A model generated the notes under the pieces. The model made no database searches. It was given only the letters and a program-made list of their open reading frames with translations, and was not told the DNA's origin. A stretch of DNA of 64,000 nt from Hymenolepis diminuta (lineage: Eukaryota > Platyhelminthes > Cestoda > Cyclophyllidea > Hymenolepididae), in the NCBI GenBank assembly GCA_900708905.1, contig CAADRB010000014.1, positions 1,081,636 through 1,145,635 on the forward strand. Direction: 5' to 3'. The position numbers and the translations under genes were made by a program. Of this stretch, positions 39,301 through 50,590 are shown piece by piece; positions within the stretch are counted from its first letter, which is position 1; every line of letters starts with the position of its first letter.

Positions 39301-42300
39301 CATTTTAAACGTATTCACACCATTAGGATAAAGTTTCAGATTAAACGGAGGTTAAATAAGTATATTATTTTAGAATAGTGTAAGAAATACAAGCTAGGGT
39401 TCAGGACTATATTGCCTCACATAGTGTTTTAATTAGGCCGAAATAGAGAATCTACAGATCTTACAGGTGTTTTTAATAAAAGTATTAATTTAAAAAGCTT
39501 ATTATAATAATGATTAGAACTTCCTACTATTATCTGGGATGTCCATAGTATTGTTACTAACACTATCTAAAATCACCATCGCAGGCCGCTAAATTGCCAA
39601 TTAGAAGATGAGAGAGTAATTGAATGTCTTATTATGTCAGTACGGAATAGGCCAGTCCTAGAGAGCCTGTTTTACACAGTTTTTGACAGAGCTCATGAAC
39701 AATGGAAGTGGCCTATCTAGGGCACATACTTAGACACGGACAGGATACAATAATCTTATCAATTCAGGGAACTGCCGCAAATATAATAAGGGACACTTCA
39801 GATTTCAAACGTCCAATATTTGATAAAATTTTTTAATTTTTTTGATAAAAAAATGATTTTACTAAATGATAGCCTTAATATTTATTTATACTTTTTTCGA
39901 CTCCAGATACACCTCATATTATCTACTGGGACTCATTCCAGGGTTATTCGTAAGCTATCATGTTAGTAATCAACTCAATCTGCTTCTTTTTGTAGTTTTT
40001 GATGTTAGTGGAAATCAGCAATAGATACATTCAGTGTCAGGTAAGTTTCATTGAAAATCAAAATTCCCGATTATAATGTGCACTTGTGTTTTTAGAACAA
40101 AGTTTATCCGCCTCTCTTCGCTAGTATAACAGCGAATCTTGTCAACGCTCTTTCCCATTATCTATTCGTGTATAAAACGGAACATGGTTTTGTGTAAGTT
40201 TTATGAATATTTCCTGCGAACTTTTTAAATATTATCTTAATTCACTTATAGATTTACCTAATTTTCTTCACTCCGCTCTGCCCACGATTCAGTCTTCGGT
40301 CTATAAGATGTTGGTTATTCTTCAAGCACGAGACCACATCTGCGAGTTAAAATTTACTCAAATAATTGGTCAAAACGTTGCTTACTGATTAAAAAGCTGC
40401 GGTGTAATCTTTCGAAATGATTATCAAGTCCATTTCATCAACAAAACGATCAATAAATGTTCGGATGACAAATATGATTTAGACATGTATATTATAGGTA
40501 TCAAATAGGGAGGAAAGTAAGATGTGAAATATTGTTCTTGAAAAGGCAGGATATCTCTGTAGTTAGCTCCTCTTCATCCATAACATCTTTGGTATGAAGG
40601 TCAGTTCTTTTGGAGGTCAGTTTTCAAGGCAATTGCCCTAATTTTCATAAACAGTGATTTGAACTCTCTTGTAGTTTCATAGTCAAATATATCACAATTC
40701 AAATCTAATATATTTGATGGCAAGGGAAAGCTAACATCTGTAATTGTACGTATTTAAAGAATAAGTGGCTGTATTACTCCTTTCTTCATTTAAGCAAGGT
40801 GTTAGCTAATATTGGCAGCTTTGAAACCGGCTTTTAAAAATAGTATTCTTTTATCTCTCCCCATTTTCTATCTTGCTTTCTCTATTCTAAATTGACATTT
40901 GTAAAGCTAGAACTCATCGCTAATTTCTTTGTTTTTTCTCTATGGGTACATTATTTTTATTTTTATTTTTGATTATTATTGCCATTGATCTGCCTCATTA
41001 TTTATTCTGTCAGTTATTCAGTTATTTTTAAGGCTTTAACACTGTAACTTATTCGAAACCCAGACCCAGAGGAAACACACCTTTACTAGATCGCATCCTG
41101 TTATATTATGACGAGTTTTATTTATCGGATGCAGATACAGACGGTAGGGAGAAAGGAAAAGTTAGATCAAATCATTACTGCATCCGCGAATCGGGGCACA
41201 TTACATCGTCGACACAACTTAAAAACCAGCAAGAAAGGAATTGATTATAGCCCAAGTTATTGCTCTATCAACTTCATTAACCCCAATGAGTAAAATAGTG
41301 TAAGATGAACTCGAGTTGGCAGTTGAAATAAATAATGTCAGTTTTAAGCGGGCATATATATTACTAAGTTTTGTTTATCGTTTCAATAGAGGCTCCGCTA
41401 TATCACAATCCCTCGGATATCTGGCTCAAGCTGTGGTCTTAATCGGGTATATATACTTCTCGCGACTCTATCGAAAGACATGGGACGGTAAGTGCTATCA
41501 TATGTAAGAGAATTATCACTCTATTAAAGTACAAAATATTTACTTTAAAAATTTGTGTTGGAATATTTTATATTATGATTATGATATCTTCTAAACCGGA
41601 GAGCATCATAACAATATTTCCTACATCTCAGTATATAGGAAGAAAAGAAATACTAGAGTAGAAGGACATTTTTCGAAGATAAGAGTAGGTTGTTTCATTG
41701 AGGTGACTTAAAAATAACTAGGCCACACCATATAATAACATTAGTCAGACTGGGTTGGTACTTGCGAAGTAGAAATATCTCGTGTTGTTGAATTCTTTAG
41801 AATGTCGGTAGTGTAGTAGTAAACCTGCATGTCGGCTAAATCAGAAGTCATAAGACCGTAATGATCATCAACATATATCCAGCGATTTGGATGGTAGAGG
41901 TAAATTAAAATAGCTGATTTAGTTCAAAAAGGGATTGATAGAATGCGAATTCCTCAAACGAGCGGCTCAAGAATAACTCCTTTTACTCAAGTCAAATGTT
42001 ATTAACACTTCTTCGAATGGGCTTGGGAAGTTTAGCAAAGCCTTAAAGGGATGGAAATGAGGTCCGAAGTGGCATGCTGTGTTATCATATTAACTGGATT
42101 CTACGATACCAGTCTTATCTTCAAAATTTAACCAACCAGTAATCCATCTTCCTCAAGGATTCAGCGGCTTTATTTTAACGAAATAGATCACAAATGGCCC
42201 TCTTCAAATATATGATGTATTCCACAGTAATACTTATTTTAAGATCAAATCGATTATACGAATTGGACAAGTGCAGACCCATTTTTAAAATTCTAAATCA

Positions 42301-45300
42301 TTGGATAATGAGCTTTACTATGCGTCGTCCTTTCTGCATTTTGACTTTCTTCCCATCATTAAATTATAATGTTCAGTTTTGAAGATTTTGTTGGCGGAAA
42401 TAATTTTTCCTCAATTTTGTTGAGCAGCCCTCTATTTGGAATAATTAAGAAAAGTACACATCCAGCAGCGTAAAGAAATAAGAAAAGTAGCTGCATATAT
42501 AGTACAAGAAAATTTTCAAATTAACAGAACCCACCAGCTATTGGGAAGCAGTCGATACTGTAACTGTCTTAATAAGTTTACCTATCTTAGTTACTCGAAA
42601 TGGGCCTGGACTTTTAAAAGAAAATTCTCTATTTAATATCCTTAGTAAATCATTAATCCCATATTTTTCTCTATACTTGAGGAGGGCTGTTTATTTCCAA
42701 TATAACCTGAATCGGTTTTTTTCAAACAGCTATTCACGTTGAGTTATGGCATGATTGGGGTGTCTGGTTCCGCCTTGCAATTCCCGGAATGATGATGACA
42801 GGACTTGAATGGTGGGTCTGTGAATCTGGCAGTCTCCTTTCAGGTAAGCTGCTTTCGATGTTAGTATTCATACCAAAATAAGTAGTTTAATTCCCTTACT
42901 TAATTACTCCATCTCTCTTTTATAGGACTTCGTGGAGAAAATGCATTGGCTGTGCAAACTATCCTCAATAACTTTGAGTCACTTCTTTACTGCGTGGTGA
43001 GTACGCTTAGGACTGAGATACTCTGCTGGGAACATAAACACAAAAAGAGTATAGAACGGAAGGGAACTTTAATGGGAGAAAACAAAGAAGTTTATCATCT
43101 CAAGAATAATAAAAGTATAAGAGAAAAGCGCAGACAGATTAAAGCTTACTGCGCGACAGGTAGAAATTTAGAGTAAATCGAAAGGCAACTTAAGGTGATT
43201 AAAACAGAATGAAACCGAATATTCATCAGAATGAAAATGAAGAAAAATCGAATAGTAATTTAGGGAGTGGTTAACTATGGACAAACCACTTTTTGCTAAA
43301 GATGATAGATCTTTTAATGGTAAACTTGCTAAGTATCTGTCCTTTCTAACAGTTCCCACTGGGATTACTCATCTCCACAACAATACGAATCGGCCAATTT
43401 CTTGGAGCAAATAACCCAGATGGACCCAGATCTACATCGATGGTCGGATTGATTACAATCTGTAAGTTGTAATAAATTGTAAAATTCTTAATTAGTTTTT
43501 CATTTACATTGTTATGTTTTATCTCTTATTTCTTAGCATTCACCAATATAATTGTTTCGATTGCAATTATCTGCACTAGATTTCATATTCCACGACTATT
43601 TTCCAGTGATGCGTAAGTTTGATATTTTTCTGATTATGTTAGTAATCTAATTAAATTAATTTTACAGAGGATGGGTTTTGCTTTAAGGAGATTTATACAA
43701 GGAGTGTTAGAGTATTTAATTCATCGATTATCTAGATGCTAATGATTTTGAACACAGACAATATGGTGCAAGACAGAATTTTAATAAGCTCAGTTTCGGT
43801 GATAAAATTAGGGGATGTTCATCACATACTTTAATAAAGCTATAAAACTTATGGGCGTGCAATGACGATATCCAAATTTGGAGTTTATCTGAAATGAAAG
43901 AAAACAATATAGACACATATTAACAGTAAACTTACAAATAATTGTCACTTTAGAGAACCCAACGTTAGCGACGTTTTACCCTGGTTCAGATTACTAATAA
44001 TTTGATGGCGTGTTTTATCACCTTATACGTTCTTATATTCTTAGAGTTTAAACATAGTTGTGCTCAGTGAACGTTAAGTAGTAATTCTTTTATTAATGAA
44101 TGCTAATCATTGATTTCATGTACTTCACATATCTTGAAAAATAATCAATAAATAATCGATAAAAATAATAAATAAAACGGTATTAATTTAAACGTAAAGC
44201 AAAAAATAGAAATTTAATTATAGTAAAATGAATATATTATTATTGCCTACAGTAATACACAAAATTTTACAATTTTTTTGTTTTGTTTTCACAATTTTGG
44301 CATCGAATAGCAGTAAGTTCAACAACTGATAAAGAGAAGTGGATCAGAAAGATCCAGAGGGTAACGTTAAGGTATCAAAGAGTCTTCATTTGATTTTTTG
44401 GTTAAGGTTGTAAAATATTTACCAATGGAGTAGTCGAGAATGCACAGTTCAAATTTCATGATTCCTTTACTGGATTCCAGTAAATGCGTGTCTGCAATGT
44501 CCAGCGCTTATAGATAGTTTTTCAATAAAAAGTGTCAGTCTTGCCTCTTAAATTTGTTTTGATTTTCCAGTGTTCGATAAGGCAAATATTCTTAGACGAT
44601 ACTGAACAGCTTACAACTTTGACATAACTGAACATTTTAAGTCAGCAGAGCTTGGTGAGCTGTGTTCTCTCAAAGTGAATGGGCTCATTAAAATTTGGAT
44701 ACTACAATGAGTCTGTGTATTTAGGCTTATTTAATATAAACGTATTTTAGATTATTGTTTTCCAAAAATTTGCTTTTAAAGCTGACAGTTTTGTATTAAA
44801 ATCGTCATCAGATTTTCAGTCAGGATCATATATCGTCAATAAAATGAGCAACAGTAATACTTTCTTCATAGAATAAACCATCATTTTCATCTATTTTTAA
44901 AAATAGTTTGAAGATTATTACTCGTTTATTTAAGTTTGCTAGGAAAATTAACAAAATGACTTAATGCAGTTGCTTTCGTTTAAACTAGTTTGGCGGTCAA
45001 ATCAGTCGCAGATTGGATACAAAACTGATTTCTGTGCAAAATATCTGTCAAAAAATATATATATACTGTCAAGCAAATAATAAATAGGAATAAATGCGTA
45101 CCAAAAATTAAATCCTAATATTGTTAACACGCATAGTGAAAGATTAACTAAGAAACACACCCAATTTTATCCAGACTGGGTGGTGAAAATGGAAATTCCT
45201 ATTTCGAATTCATCAATGAAGCTGTAGGAGTAAGATCTCGAAATAAAGCGCTTATCTAACTTTGATGAGTAATAACCGATCTGGAATGACTCTGTAACAT

Positions 45301-48300
45301 TCTATCGAACCTACATGCCTGCACATTATTTTGCGCTATTCTACTGGTCAGTGGGTGATTTTTTCATCGGTTGCCCATCTGACGAATAAAGTAGTCAAAA
45401 TAGTCGCCTACGCTTGGTCACTTTATCATATCTCGAGTTTCAGTCACTCACCGCTGACGCTGGGTCACCTCAATTCCAATGTTAAATTCACCTTCGAACT
45501 CCTTCCTTTATCTCTCACTTTTCCCTCCTGCCTAACCGACACGTGATCCAACTCGACTTCTGGTCTTCTGATTTAGGAAAGGCCGTTGTTTTCCACTGGC
45601 CTTAGTTAAGAAGGAATATCTCTTTGCCTAGTTTGCTTGAACTTCTGAAGTGGCCTTCCTTACAGGATTACAGTGCCGCTTTAAAAGTGGATAGTCCCCA
45701 TTTCGGTATTTGGACGGAATCCAAACAGAACTTGAATATACGAAAAAGGAAATTTGTTTAGATCAATATCTTTTGCGAAGGCTTTCCAGTATTTTTTGAC
45801 ATCTTTTCCTTCATAATCAAAATTGTTGGATTGAATAAAATTGAGATGTCGTATTTACGCGGTCTTAACTTTAATTGCCTAGTGGTTTGTTCAAATAATC
45901 CCCTCTCAACAGCGACTGGACAAGAAACACAAAACTTCAAGTTGATGGTGTACTTATGAATTACGCAATGAGTAGTATTGCTCTAATTTAAAAATATCGA
46001 AGCCAATTTTATCGTAAAATGAAGTTATTCAGTTGACAGTTTTATTTATTTGAATGTTTATTTATTCAACAGCAAAGCTAATTAAAAAATTCTGAATAAG
46101 GGAACAATAATACTTCCTTAAATTGTTCTTTAATATTAATCAGTTCATTCATCTCGTAAAGGCAAAACTTTGACCGAGAGAAGGGTATCTTTCAACGTAA
46201 AATTATTGGACATAGAGGAGTGAGAAATTTGTGGGCCTTGTTCTGAAAAGCTTATAAATATATGTACCTGATGATAAGTTTGGTTGGAGATAAATGTTGA
46301 GCGCCATCATGCTAAAATTGCCTCAGATGTCAGTTTATTGTAATTAATAGTTTGCATTCACTCGTTTATTTGCGATTGCGTAGTTCACAAAATCCATAAA
46401 AAATTTCCTTGTAAGAATGCACTTATCTTAAACTCCACAAGTTTATGGTGATACAGAATTACTGAATTGGCCTAAGCTCAACATTAAGGTTTGAGAAATT
46501 GGATGACCCCCAAAATGAAGTGTTCAAATAGATCTAGTGTTTGGATATCAGTAATAGCAACTATTTTGAAACTTTGACAAGCTTAGAGTGAAAATTTTGT
46601 AAATGACTAGGAAAATAGCGGAGAGAAATTAAAGTGAACCAGGTCAGAATCTACCTGAATGAAAATAAATCAGCATGTTAGAGGAGATTGATATATCATT
46701 TAAACTCTATTCGAACTTTAAAAATTCAAGTCTGTTGAAAGAAATCACTTTCCAATACTCATCTGGAACATATTATTTTCGTCCTAGTGACTTCATGATG
46801 CGAAAGGCACACTCTGCTTTTTCCACATTGTTATTGGTATAAAAGTAATAGGATGGTTCGGTTATTTCTTTCACTGGAAGTTCCCCCATTAGTATCGACT
46901 CGTTATGCAGATTGAATGTTCCACATAGATTTATTTAAAATAACACAGTTACTGGCTGTTTCCTACCAGGTAATTGATATGATTATGAAGGTAGCTTAAA
47001 TTCCACAGAATCTGAAAGGCTAAAAATAAATTATTTAATTTAATTAAATAGCGTTAAAATCGATCAGGCTACGTAGTAAATATATACATTAATCTAATTA
47101 AATCAAGCCCCACTCCTCTCTTCAAGTGACTTAAAAAGCAGTCACTAAATAAATATTAAGTCAACCTATATTGCAGGGTAATAATTGAGACAACGGCTGA
47201 GGGACTGATAGCAATAACCATTTTCCTATTTGTGGATTCAATTGCAGTAAGTTTGTATCCATACTTGTCTCTGGATTAATTAGGAAAAAGAATCAAATGT
47301 TAATTATCTTTTGTAGGCCGTGGGTTCGGGCATTATTCGTGGTGTCGGAATGCAGAAAGCTGGTGCTATTGTCAGCATTGTTTGCATGTATCTGATTGGT
47401 GGACCACTTGGGCTCTCCCTTCTCTTGCTCACTGACCTTGGTGTTCCAGGTAAGTCATACCATAATCGGTTTTTTAAATAAAAAAAAAACATGAAAAATG
47501 TAGTCTGCTCCTCAAATTTGACATGGAGTTGTGCATTTGTGAAAATTTTTTAATGTCTTTTTGTTTAAACCCATTTTGATCTACAAATACCTCTGTTCTA
47601 ATAAAATTTATTGAAAGAATGCTAAATACAGGTTTTCTTAGTATTATTGACGGTTGAAGACCAACCCAACTCCAGATCATTAGGAGTTTTGACGTCGTTA
47701 AGAGGGGACTGGTAGTCCACGTCGAAGTTTGCATGATGTGAATCGCCCATCCAAATATACGGCGTGGACTTAGGCCATTTTTTGGCCTCCTTTCTGGTTG
47801 CTATGCCAGTAAATAAGTGAGAGGGCGGCTCGCTAACTTGCTTTATTTGTTGAGAAACAATTAATGAACTCTGGTGGGCCATAATCTTTGAAAACAAAGC
47901 TTTGAAAACTTAATGAAGTATAAACAAGCTGGAAAAAGAATGATTATAATGTGGTACATACCATTCACTTTATGTTCATGGACTAGAATTGTAATAGTTT
48001 TGATATGTCGTTTTTCCAAATGGATGTGTACGAAATCTACTTCGTTTTCTCTTGAAGGTTTCTGGTATGGTATGAGCGCTGGAATGGGAAGTGAAGCAAT
48101 TATCTATACCATCTTAATTCTTCGAATCGACTGGAAAAAAATGTGCAAGAAGGTTAGTGAAAACATTCTGAAGAAGATACTAATATTGTAATAATATGGA
48201 TGTTTATAACACTCATTAAAAATATTCCCCTTGCAGGCCGAAAAGAGAACTCAGATAAAGTTCATTAATAGGAAAGCAAGCCAGGAACAAATAGGAGACG

Positions 48301-49236
48301 AAGGTAGGTAATTAACCTATTTCTCCTTGTTGTGCAATGGTGTTCGTCTGTGAAGTTAGAGTCCATATGTTTAATGCCCACTGGTACTCATGCAGAGAAC
48401 GAAATTGTCAACCTCAAGCTTTGCTAAAAATGAGTAGGCAGAACTGGAGTTTCTATTCCTTCGCTCTAGATAAGAGTTGGAAATCGTTATTCTAAATAGA
48501 CTTGGAAATTATTATTATTGCCCATTTAAAATAAGCATATTGATGTTGTAGGAAGGAACAACGTGATCGTTAATATAGTCATTGCTGTTAATTTTTCATT
48601 TATTTGCAATTTTTTACTCTAGTTCGATCGATTTTTTAAAGATAATGAGTTAAGTGCACCCATGACTCATGATCTGAGTAATGTTCCATTTATTTAGGAT
48701 ATACCTTATCTTTAATATTTAAAACTGGGAACTAAACTAGGAATTTATACATTTTCTGAATACTTATTTCTAAACCAGATCAGTTTCATTATATTGATAA
48801 AGAGTGCCTACAATAAACAAACTCTAACATTTATAAAATTAAGCTTAATTAAGGTTATATTTTGAAAAAAATAAGAAACCAAAGTGTAAGTTAATAGTTT
48901 TAATAGTCTTTTACTTAAATTAAAAAGGATAGAAAAATATTTAATTTTTTTTTCTTTATTGTAGAAGCGACTTCGAAAGTAGAGAGCAGCAATTTGCAGA
49001 AAGAAGATAGTGATTCAGATGTGAAACCCTGTACACCAAAAATTTTGTTTACACGGGCTCTCTTAATCACATTTGGTGTTACGTCGATCATAGCTGCTCT
49101 GGTTATTCGGTTCTGCTTTGATTGGAAATCGTATTTCCAAACCTATTGCCTACATGTGAATGGAGAACTGATATTAGTTCCAAAAGCCAATGCTACTGAT
49201 TTCGATTTCAGTAACTGCAAACAAATCTTGCCGTAA
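33315..49236 (+). CDS. SLC47A: MATE-family (SLC47-type) multidrug and toxin extrusion transporter, gene 2
   Basis: Tandem paralogue of gene 1, predicted H+/organic-cation antiporter, 585 aa. Exons: 33315-33333, 33821-33948, 35882-36052, 37660-37708, 37851-37950, 39907-39949, 39996-40040, 40096-40193, 41390-41487, 42730-42843, 42926-42996, 43353-43461, 43537-43612, 47177-47246, 47317-47449, 48058-48152, 48237-48303, 48965-49236 (stop TAA). Fifteen exons have exactly the same length as in gene 1; only exons 2, 17 and 18 differ, by multiples of three. Intron 2 begins GCAAGT (GC-AG); the rest are GT-AG. Exon 1 encodes MEHKST, like MEEKSN in gene 1. Functional signatures: YFPYGFW, LAAGGLA, LEWWVCESGS (E277, E282), RIGQFLGAN, IIRGVGMQ, Asp394 at the TM10 acidic position. 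The last exon has a Ser/Asp/Glu-rich loop, a 13th membrane segment, and a tail with two Cys and an N-A-T sequon. Exon 3 is 40/57 identical to gene 1 by my count. An in-frame upstream extension to 33102 exists but lies above the TATA-like box. Confidence 0.94.
33949..35881 (+). other. GC-AG intron (intron 2 of MATE gene 2)
   Basis: The donor reads ATT then GCAAGT, and the acceptor is TATTTAG before ATG CTG ACA. In gene 1 the same junction is ATA then GTAAGT. No GT donor nearby keeps frame. The GCAAGT hexamer is the usual form of the minor GC-AG donor class. Confidence 0.75.
35095..35180 (+). repeat. short intronic repeat pair, copy 1
   Basis: GTGGCGCCACTTCCATCTTT with AGGGCTAC resembles GTAGCACCACTCCGATCTTT with GGAGTTAC at 39115-39145. 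Weak. Confidence 0.25.
41800..41968 (+). repeat. tRNA-derived SINE copy (MATE 2 intron 9)
   Basis: GTAGTAAACCTGCATGTCGG, CAGAAGTCATAAGACCG, ATATCCAGCGATTTGGATGG and GAATGCGAATTCCTCAAACG follow the block order of the best copy at 22085-22245. Confidence 0.5.
42220..42500 (+). repeat. interspersed repeat family E, copy in MATE 2 intron 9
   Basis: CCTTTCTGCATTTTGACTTT, TTTTCCTCAATTTTGTTGAG, CAGCCCTCTATTTGG and GTAAAGAAATAAGAAAAG match 13740-14000. The open frame at 42194-42382 falls in it. Confidence 0.5.
47490..47900 (-). other. unrecognised sequence with overlapping minus-strand frames in MATE 2 intron 15
   Basis: Two minus-strand frames overlap (47474-47734 and 47622-47897) in locally more GC-rich sequence. 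No domain recognised. Position inside an intron and local composition suggest a mobile-element fragment, but the family is unknown. Confidence 0.3.
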
Positions 49237-49380
49237 ATTAAGATACTGATGGACTGCTAGTCTGTAGTCATTTTTTGAAAGTTGCACTGTCAAATGAAAA
49301 TTGAAACATCTGTTTTATCCTTATTTCTTAAATTGAAGATTGAATATTACTACCAACAAATAATTGAGCAATGATTGATA

Positions 49381-49404
49381 AATAAAAATATGAAAAAGAA
49401 TAAA
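49381..49404 (+). terminator. poly(A) signals of MATE gene 2
   Basis: Two AATAAA hexamers (49381-49386 and 49399-49404) lie 145-168 nt after the stop codon, followed by T-rich sequence. This is a good candidate 3' end for the transcript. Confidence 0.55.
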
Positions 49405-49655
49405 ACTGTTTTGATCATAAATAATTTGTTTCAGATTTGTAAAATATTCCTATTAATCCTTTTAACTGTTAACTGACATTTCATGTTTTTATAAACATTT
49501 ATGCTTTATGCAAATTTGCCGATAAATCATGCTCAGAACTTGAAATATTATCAATAAATAATGTTGATCCTTACCTGTGAACATAAAATTAGACTGCCAC
49601 TGTCGAGATAATCGTCTATTTGTTGATTTTCAAGTAGGGATGTGATACTAAATGA

Positions 49656-50031
49656 TGTAGCGAATGCTACATCAATAAGTCTTTTTGCTACACCTAAGTA
49701 ATCCTCCTAAGCAGTCCGAATAGCCTCTAGCAGAGTCCTCTATTATCAATTCACTCCCAAATTAGCTAAGCAATGCCCAACGTGGCAAGAACCAGAAAGA
49801 TGCTGAGTGGAGAGGGTTTATTGGTCACTTCGTTGGTTTTTTGAGTCAAAAGCCTAGTCATTAAATACAAAACCACGCTAGGCTGCAGGGATCTTGATTG
49901 CTGATTGATTGAGGAGGTCTCTGCACACACGTCCGCGTTTGTTCTCTACGCGACCGGTTACTTCTCTGCACTTCCCAGAAAGTTCTAGCCCACGTGATCC
50001 AATCAGCCTTGTTAGCGTTGTGCACCCCACA
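49656..50031 (-). repeat. 3' LTR of the gag-only element
   Basis: On the minus strand it starts TGTGGGGTGCAC right after a purine tract and ends GCATTCGCTACA, so it has TG...CA ends. Its outer 16 bases, TGTAGCGAATGCTACA on the plus strand, recur with one change next to the primer site at 52084-52099. That recurrence fixes the left boundary. Confidence 0.65.
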
Positions 50032-50044
50032 GTACTCTCCCCCT
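50032..50044 (-). other. polypurine tract
   Basis: AGGGGGAGAGTAC on the minus strand, directly before the TGTGGGG start of the 3' LTR, where plus-strand DNA priming is expected in an LTR element. Confidence 0.55.
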
Positions 50045-50590
50045 AGAGGGTTGTTACATTGCTAAAAGGTAAAAACGCTCGATAATTAGTTATTGTACAT
50101 AATCGGCCAGTCGAGAAGGGAAGTTAACTCTTCGGAAGCACGAGTGCGAGAGAGTTCGGATCGAGACATCCACGAAGGTGGGGTGGTAGATTGAACAGCG
50201 TCTTGGGGTGAGGACTGACGTGAGGGAGTGGAAGGTTGTATAGCATCTTTAGAAGAGAACTAAGCACGAGTATTGGATGAGTGTACATTATCGGGAGGCA
50301 CAAAGGGGAAGGTTTAGGAAGTACAGAATTAGGGTTTGCAACCAGTAGTTGACAGTAGTTGGTGGCGGTTCGGCTATTTGTTTTCCGGATTGAGATTTTC
50401 ATGCATCCGTAGTGCCTTCTTTCGGCGTCTGCTCCACGCTGGATTTTGACATATTATTGTCTGCAAGTAGATTGCGAGTATTACATTTCTTTGTGAGTGT
50501 TGCTTTTGGTAGGACTGAGGGCCGCAATTTATGGTTGATGGTTTGAAGTTTAGTAGACAGCGATGGAGGTCCTACGACTGATCCTCGTAG
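50045..50590 (-). other. non-coding internal stretch of the gag-only element
   Basis: Between the Gag stop and the purine tract, where pol would normally lie. The minus-strand frame at 50124-50402 is Pro/Leu-rich and shows no reverse transcriptase (YxDD) or integrase motif. It looks like what is left after deletion of pol. Confidence 0.45.
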
